Part shown: piece after piece, positions 41,801-64,000 of the stretch
How positions within the stretch are numbered: the stretch's first letter is position 1
Layout: every line of letters starts with the position of its first letter
From: Salvelinus alpinus
Lineage: Eukaryota; Chordata; Actinopteri; Salmoniformes; Salmonidae
Length of the DNA: 64,000 nt
Direction of reading: 5' to 3'
Assembly: GCF_045679555.1 (NCBI RefSeq)
Contig: NC_092096.1
Location: forward strand, 25,343,817 to 25,407,816
The notes under the pieces: generated by a model
Told to the model about the DNA's origin: nothing
What the model saw: only the letters and a program-made list of their open reading frames with translations
The model's database searches: none
Translations under genes and position numbers: made by a program

Positions 41801-44800
41801 GGCTATGACATAAACAGAATAACCTATAATCACTCTCAAACCTGCCACTTGTAAACAGCATCTGGTTAAGTAGTTATTTAGTTGTTATTAAATCTAGATG
41901 TATTAAATCCATTCTCCCCCATACATGCAGGAAAGCAGCCACACACGACAGTGAGATCCGCGGTCTGTATGAAGAAATGGAGCAACAAATGAAAAGCGAG
42001 AAGGACCGGCTGCTCCTCCAGGTACATATAGTTGATTAGTTAGTTTAAATGACTTGTGACCCTCTCCCAGACCTGGACTGTGTCTCTTAACACCAAACTC
42101 TAGACACCTGCTGGAACCCTACCCTTGAACAAGGATATCAATGGACTCAACAAGGTTGTGTTGTACTTTATTTCTGTTTCATTTCTCCTATCCTAATGTG
42201 CTGTCCCCGTCTCTCCTCTGGTCTCCTTCAGGACTCAGAGCGTCTCCAGTCTCGTAGTCACGACCTGGAGCACCAGCTGTCCAGTAAGGAGAGGGAGCTT
42301 GAGCAGCTCTTCCAGAAACAGAGGAGGGTGAGTGACTGAGGTGCCTCCTGGGTGGGTATAATTTGTGGAATGTTCCAACAGGAATCTTTTCCAAAAATTT
42401 AGTAAATAACAAGGTTGCCAACAAACAACGCATACAAAGTTGTATAGCAGCAGAATAAGATACCGGGTAGGGAGTGGGCTATTTAATTCAGTTTTTCACA
42501 AACCATGTTTATTCCGAAAATGTCTGTCCTCACTGTCGTAGCCTATCGACAAACATTAAGAATAAGCTACATGGTGAGTTGATGCTTTTTCGACAGCTAG
42601 TTAGCTAGGTGAATCGATCATGTTACTTTGTATGCGTTGTTTGTTGGCAACCTTGTACTTTAAGAAGTTGTTGGAACAGATTCATGTTGGAACGTTCCAG
42701 AAATTTGAGGTAACTCTCCAAGGGGGAGGTTGGCCACCTCTGGTCTCCTGCAGGGCTTATCCCCCTTCCTGATTTCAGTCTTTGTGTTTTCAGTGCAGAT
42801 AAAGCAAAATAAAAGACAAAGAGGCTGTGACTATAATAGAATACATGTCTCCCTAACAATGTTGCCCTTTGACCCCCCCAGTTGGATCTCCAGTGTCGCG
42901 ACCTGAGCAGTGAGCAGCAGGAGAGCCGGGTGGAGAATGTCAAGTTGAAGATGACCAACGAGGAACTGAGCAGAGAGCTGGAGAGCACCTGTCAGGAACT
43001 GTCCTTGGCCCAGGAACAACTGACCATGCTGCAGGACCAGGCTTCCCGCCTGCACCAGGAGAAAGAGATGTGGGTTAATATTACCACTAGATGTAATGAC
43101 CAAACACACTCACCTAGGCATCACACTTCCACAAACGTTCCATCAGTGGCTATGGCATGTCACTCCTAGTACAGCTAACATTAACTAGATTACTGTCCAG
43201 GTGTGGTTCAGTGAGCTTTGGTGACTGTCTCTCTCTGCTCAGGGAAATGTACCGAGTCACTGAGGGACTACAGAGAGAGAAACAGAGCCTGATGAAACAA
43301 CTAGACCTTCTCAGGTAAGTTACACACACACACACAGTATGCATGTTATACATTTAATTTGACAACTTATTGTTTTTTTGTCCTCCTTGCAATATCTATC
43401 CAGAGAGATGAACAAACATTTAAAAGATGAGCGAGACATATACTGTGCTGTGGTGAGTTCTCGAATCATGATGTTTTGACTGTTACCTTTGTGGTGATAT
43501 TGAATGATAAGACATATTCAAGCCAAAGGCACATTTATTTCCACATTATATGGAGATTGACAACAAAACATTTTTCTATTATATTCCATTCTGTTGTTCT
43601 CTTTGCTCTACAGAACCCCAGGAACTCCCTCAAACAGAAGCAGAGAGCAGGCTTGGTCAATCTGTTTGCGGACACCAGCCAGCAGCTGGTTAAAAGGTGA
43701 GGTCATTTCCTTTAGAAGTGCCGTGAACATAATTAACCAGTCTGGTCGTGTGTGAAAAGAAACTGAATTTATGTTTGTCAGTAACGTGATTTAAATCAAC
43801 ATTGGATTAAAGAGGAGAAACAGGATGTGCAATCAAAAAAAATTTTTTGAGGCCAAGGCACCCAATTAGTCAATTTAATGTAAGGTACTTTACAGCATAA
43901 GGAGTGTATTTGCAATATAATATACTGACAATATATTTTAAATGTAGTGACTTCTGCGCTGCTCTTGACAGTAATGGCAGCACCCAGAACCATTTTGAGT
44001 TACCATTTAATGATAATGGTCTGTAACGAGAGACTAACGTGAAAGTGCCTTGGCAACATGGGACTCAGAAACTATTTTTTTTGATCTGTTATCCTCTGTT
44101 TCTTCCTCTTGTCTCCAAAGAGCCTCACTCCTCACCCACAATGGGGGTTCCTATGAGTTCCTTGATGCGCTGCCAGTAGAACACCTTCAAATCTCTTTTG
44201 TCTCCTCCCCCTCCTCATCTAGCGAGGACGATGTTGACACCGCTTGTCCACCACGTTCGCCGAAAACCAACTACGGCCTGGCCAACGGCTACCACCACTC
44301 GAACACCTCGTCTCCAACACAAGTGGTTGAGGTGGAGGCGCAGGGGGTGAGGGTGAAGGAGAGGCTCTCCAAGTTCGAGTCAGAGAAGACTCTCGCCCCC
44401 ACCCAGAACGAAAGGGACAGGCATACAGAGTACCAGAGTAAACCGGAGGTTGGGGGCGACGGGCTGGACGGTCCCCATGATGGGTGGCCTCTCCGTCGGG
44501 TTATCTCCATCGAGGAGGACCACCTCCCCCACCTGCTTCATGGAGGGCCCCAGCCCCTGCTGCACCAGCTCAGTGAGAAAGACGACGAGGAGGAAGAGGA
44601 GCAAGAGAAGGACGATCTGGAGAGTAGTATCCTCTTAGCCCCTGTTCCTCTACCCGTCCCGGTCACGACAGTGTCCCCCTTCAAACACCGTGGTAGTTTC
44701 AGCAGAATCAGAAATATCCCCTCGTCACCTCGAGGACAGCCCGTCGGCAAGGAGACCCAAAATGTGAGCAAATCTCTATTCGTGTATTGTATTTTAATTC

Positions 44801-45218
44801 ACTTTGGAATGACTCAGTTAGAATGAAGTTGACCCCAACCCTGCTGTAGTAGGACATTACCTAATAAGATCAAATCTATTGTCATTGTGTTAAGCAGCAG
44901 AACTAAAACCCTTCATCTGAGTGATCAACAACATTTCCAAAGAAGCTCTTCAATATGCAATCAATTGAAAATATCATTCTGTTGACCTCTGCCTATCCCT
45001 CCAGAGGGTGAAGGAGAGGGCCGTGCCTGCCCCGGACCGCCTGTTTAAGGTGGTTCTGGTGGGCAACTCCAGCGTGGGCAAGACTTCCCTGCTGCGCACC
45101 TTCTGTGACGGCCGCTTCCACCCCTCCAGCCCCGCTACTGTGGGTAAGAACCGACAACACATTACTGTGTACCACGGGTGTCACGGACCTGTTGTGTGTT
45201 AATACAGTGGCAGCGGTC

Positions 45219-45250
<32 letters not shown>

Positions 45251-47210
45251 TCCTATGTACGTGTGAGTTACTATCAGAAGATTGAAGGGCAAAGCAGCAT
45301 CACATGAAAGGGCTTGTAAAGTCACACCCTGTCTATGAACCCCCGGTACGCATTGCACCACCGCAGATTATGTCACATCGAATTAATTTAATTCTCCTCT
45401 GAATCCCCTTGGTTCCCCCTTATAGGATAGCTTGTTTGATTTCACCGCTTTGACTGTGAAAATTACCTAAGAATCAAGCTTGATGAATAGCTCAACTACC
45501 CCCTCTAGTGTTCATTAATGAAATGATGTAATGCTACGGTATATTATTGCTGTGTATTCCTCTTAGTACCCTAATAACCAGTCTGAGAGCTATTCCTGAC
45601 AGGTATTGACTACAGTGTGAAGACTCTAATGCTGGACAACACCCAGGTAGCCATGCAGCTGTGGGACACGGCCGGGCAGGAGAGGTGAGTGGCCACGGAC
45701 CAGTGAAAATAGTATTGCCAAAACCTCACCAATAGATACCAGTAGCTAAGAAAACAATGTGTTATTTTTGCCTGGATGCTAGTATGAGAATGTGACTTAA
45801 ATGACAACAAAGCAACGTTCTCAGGTTGGCATTTGGCACTTTGGCAAAATAAACAGGGTTCCATTTTGTCCAGCTGTGACTTTCTCTGTGTTGGCTACAG
45901 GTACCGCAGCATCACCAATCAGTTCTTCCGTAAGGCAGACGGCGTGGTGGTCATGTACGACGTGACGTTGCTGGACAGCTTCAAGGCCGTGCGACCCTGG
46001 CTCATCAACGTACAGGTCAGCCCACATTTGGCCTTTGGCCAGACAGGACATGACAAATAATTGTCTGTTCTAAACAGTTTAATTGTCTGTTCTAAACAGT
46101 TTATTTCTATCTGAACGTTTTAAGCAGACGCCTGACCTTTCATTGACCTCTGTTTTCCCAGGAAGCTGCGGGAGTGGGCATTCCCATCCTGCTCCTGGGC
46201 AACAAGATGGATGCGACGTCCGAGAGGGAGGTACCACTTAAAGATGCAGAGACTCTGGCCCACGTGAGTTCTCTGTTTAGGGACTCATAAGTATCATCCT
46301 ATAGCACACTATGACAATAATCTCAAGAACTGAACGACCAACACAGAGTGGGGGAAATCTGTTCACTGTCTATAAATATGGACGAGACCTCGCATAGCTG
46401 TCACTATTGTCATCTGTAGGTCCTCTACAGATGCCATATCTTAATTTGACCATCCTGTTGCAGGAATTTTCTTGCACAGCAGGAAATGTAAACTTGTTGC
46501 ATATTCAAGGTATAAAAAAGCTTCTAAAGTTTGTAATTTCCACGTAAAAATGTTTGACTTGCCAGCAGCATACCATCGTGCATCCTACTGCTAGCTTGCC
46601 TCTGTAGCTAAGCCGGGTCGGTCCTGGTCAGTCCCTGGATGGGAGACCACATGCTAATGGAGGTGGTGTTGGAGAGCCAGTAGCTGGCACCCCTAAAAAA
46701 TAAAATGAATGTCCATTAATTATAATTAACATTTCCTGTTGCTGCAGGATTATTTTCCAACCTGGTTCAAATGAAGATCCTACAACTGTAGCTAAATTAC
46801 AACCAGTGACCTGAGTCTCTTCTCCCCTGTAGGACACCCGTGTGATATTCTATGAGGTCAGTGCCTACACCGGCTACAACGTGACAGAGGCCATGATCCA
46901 CCTGGCCAGGTAAGTGAGGGAGAGGGACAGCCCCTAGGTATCCAGATCTGAGTGAATTGGACAGGTATAAGCTATGTTAATGTTCCCACCTCCCCCTCTG
47001 ATAAATTAGAATAGGAATTTTGTATGGATGTTAATCCTTTCAGATGAACTCAAATCTCCAGAGGTTAGGAGTCAATTTGGGGACGGTGTGTGACACGTCA
47101 ATGCATCTGTCTGTGTGTCCAGAGTGCTGAAAGAGCAGGAGGATCGGGTGAGAGACACGTTTGTCTTATTGGAGGCCCTGCCCATCAAGAAGAAAGCCTG
47201 CTGCAAGTAA
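37216..47210 (+). CDS. cracr2a: CRACR2A (copy 2, complete)
   Basis: The same 17-exon gene as at 8773-18754, with every splice site kept: 37216-37443, 38821-38932, 39330-39522, 39869-40015, 41931-42021, 42232-42327, 42882-43069, 43243-43314, 43404-43452, 43614-43696, 44121-44763, 45005-45143, 45603-45684, 45901-46015, 46162-46263, 46833-46909, 47123-47210. It also gives 834 codons plus stop. I see three residue differences from copy 1: S42R before the EF-hands, P417L and E584D in the linker. The EF-hands and Rab domain are identical, including the unusual valine in EF-hand 2. Both copies look functional, and nothing suggests relaxed constraint in one of them. This fits two alleles or a very young duplicate. 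Confidence 0.93.
37597..37852. mobile_element. Short TIR element (CCCACTGGGCA type), copy 2
   Basis: Counterpart of 9151-9383. It keeps a more intact right end (TCTGTGCCCAGTTGG) and an AAAAGTCATCAACGAAGG segment that is missing from copy 1. Confidence 0.55.
38728..38796. repeat. Interrupted (GT)n upstream of cracr2a exon 2, copy 2
   Basis: Same place as 10261-10358, but shorter and with GCATG and GCG interruptions. It ends about 24 bases before the exon 2 acceptor. Confidence 0.95.
40225..40526 (+). repeat. RSg-1/L2-like LINE 3' fragment, copy 2
   Basis: Counterpart of 11791-12092 with only a few substitutions. Confidence 0.7.
42366..42699. mobile_element. MITE with about 60-bp inverted repeats, copy 2
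   Basis: Counterpart of 13932-14261, four bases longer in the loop, with both inverted arms retained. Confidence 0.7.
46425..46790. mobile_element. Salmonid TIR element with 5S-derived insertion, copy 2
   Basis: Counterpart of 17970-18335. The 5S-like part (46601-46655) reads GCCGGGTCGGTCC, closer to real 5S than copy 1 at one position. Confidence 0.6.
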
Positions 47211-47611
47211 AGACACTCTGACAGAATAGAGAGAGAGAGAGCATTTGGAATGGCTGGAGACTCCTGATAACAAGTGAAGGAACTCTTCAATCTAACTATT
47301 TCTCTGTGCTCTCGGAGCCAAATCCTAACTTTGTGTACATGTGTTAATCAATGTCTCAAATTAGGACGGCTCTTCTTTCAGTACCTGTTTTGTTAAAGGC
47401 AAAAGAGCCCAGTTGAGCTGGATCATAGGGGATTTAGCTCTAGTCTACATTACAACCCGTTTTCTGTGTTGTTATTTGGACCTGCTGACTGTTATGAGCA
47501 ATAGACATGTGTTCTACTGTAGAACTAATGGTATATTTTGTCAATTTAAAAAGTGGATCAATCATTTCAATGTCTAGAATGAATGTTTTTCTTTAGTTGT
47601 GATTTGTTGTT

Positions 47612-47617
47612 AATAAA
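47612..47617 (+). promoter_or_regulatory. cracr2a poly(A) signal (copy 2)
   Basis: AATAAA at the same distance from the stop as in copy 1. Confidence 0.65.
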
Positions 47618-47770
47618 AACACAGAATGGATATGTAAATAAGAGCCTGATTTAAGTTGTTAGTCTGTTACAACATAAGCACAACAAAATAATGATTGTCA
47701 TAAATTGATTAAAATACTGATGTGAAATCTAATTATTTGATTCTTTCCCAACAATTCTAAGTAATTGTTC

Positions 47771-47776
47771 TTTATT
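47771..47776 (-). promoter_or_regulatory. prmt8 poly(A) signal (copy 2)
   Basis: AATAAA on minus, matching 19315-19320. Confidence 0.55.
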
Positions 47777-48459
47777 TGTTCATCACTCCTACACCACACC
47801 CCAAAATCAAAATGGTAAAATATCTTTTCCAACTGGAAATGGAAGACAAAAGACATTTCTCACAGGTTTCTATCATTAAACATGTTCCATTAGCAATTGT
47901 GAATATCTCAAATGATCAAATCATGATACCTGAAATCAACCAAGAACAAAAAGATAAACATGCAAATAACGTACCAGTACTGATTACCAACAAAATATAC
48001 CTAACTTGAACAAACACTGAATGACTTTCCTGTTAAACTCTTAGGTTCTGCATTCGTTGAACTTTGAAAGACATCGGTGAAACAGATGTGTAGTCTGTCT
48101 GTTTTCCTTGATAAAAGACATGCTCAGAGTTTGTCCTGAAAGTGCCTCTGGACTGGCATCTAAAATCCCTATAACTCCTTTAGCTCTAGTACTAATAACA
48201 CTGAAACTCAACCTGAATAAAATAACAAATCAAGTTCATCAGGGATATTACATTCTCAGGGCAGCTTTAAAAATGTGGCAGGTGATGGCGCTATTGCTTC
48301 GAAATGGCTTGTTTTTATGACATCACTTAGGTGCTGGAACGCTGTCATCCAATCAGATGTGTATCGTGTCCCCCTCGGACCAATAGGAGAGCCTGTGCCC
48401 TCCCTCAAGATGTGTCCAATAGGGGGCTGAGGAGGGTGATATCGCCCTTTGCTGGTCAG

Positions 48460-62832
<14,373 letters not shown>

Positions 62833-62994
62833 CTGGGGAACATAACAAGAAGGAACAAACACAGGTTTGATGAATGTCAGTAAATAAAGAAAAGGTCTGG
62901 ACTGCTCCTGTGCTTTATTCAGTGGAGAAATGTTGGATGTGCACATCACCTACATACTCGTTGATGAATGTTAGGGCTGACATTAGTTCTACAG

Positions 62995-63550
<556 letters not shown>

Positions 63551-63553
63551 CGT

Positions 63554-63706
<153 letters not shown>

Positions 63707-64000
63707 GGCACCCACTGCAATCATTGCAGCTTTACCACTCATCCTAGATCCAATCTCCACTTTATCAAAAATGTTATCCATGTGCTGTATCTTTTCCCTC
63801 TCCCCTCCATTGGTGTTATATATGATTCATAAGACCATTTGGGATGCAGATATTGACTCTGTGATCTTCTGCATTAGCGATCATCTGGACGGGAGCCTGG
63901 AGATGTGCCTCTGATGTGTGTTAGCTTGTTAGCATTACCGAGGCGACACTGGTGTAGTTACATGGCATGATCTCAGAAGGGTTAGCCAAGATGCTAATGG

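Overview
The window looks like nuclear DNA of a salmonid fish (salmon, trout or char type). It holds split vertebrate genes with GT-AG introns, dense (CA)n and minisatellite arrays, and repeats I recognise from salmonid genomes: a Sleeping Beauty-type Tc1 element with IR/DR ends, a second Tc1 family, an RSg-1/L2-like LINE tail, palindromic MITEs and gypsy LTRs. The species cannot be told from the sequence alone.

There are three sequence blocks separated by two gaps of exactly 100 N. Block A (1-28642) carries the 5' half of mettl25 (minus), ccdc59 (plus), a piggyBac-like element, a complete cracr2a (plus, 17 coding exons, 834 codons) and the last five coding exons of prmt8 (minus). Block B (28743-36595) carries two exons of a TMTC gene, most likely tmtc2 (minus), a solo LTR and a whole-looking Ty3/gypsy chromovirus with identical 467-bp LTRs. 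Block C (36696-64000) starts inside the same 33-bp minisatellite that precedes cracr2a in block A. It repeats cracr2a and the prmt8 3' exons almost base for base, then continues through a Tc1 element into two more upstream prmt8 exons.

The main structural point is therefore a roughly 20-kb near-identical duplication (about 8.28-28.64 kb and 36.70-56.84 kb). The copies differ mainly in tandem-repeat length, small indels and scattered substitutions, and both inner junctions are gaps. This looks like two haplotypes placed in series, or a very recent tandem duplication. Block B may be misplaced, because it puts TMTC exons between two partial copies of prmt8.

The genes have no operon-like relationship. 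mettl25 and ccdc59 are head-to-head across about 330 bp and probably share a bidirectional promoter. cracr2a and prmt8 are tail-to-tail, with poly(A) signals about 150 bp apart, and are also neighbours on human chromosome 12p13. CRACR2A is a calcium-sensing large Rab GTPase; PRMT8 is a type I arginine methyltransferase.

I found no convincing undescribed biological system. The most interesting signals are the duplicated block, an EF-hand in CRACR2A that lacks its position-12 glutamate, long tandem arrays abutting splice sites (some open in several frames), a MITE with about 60-bp inverted repeats, a 5S rRNA-derived insertion in another MITE, and a telomere-like repeat island.
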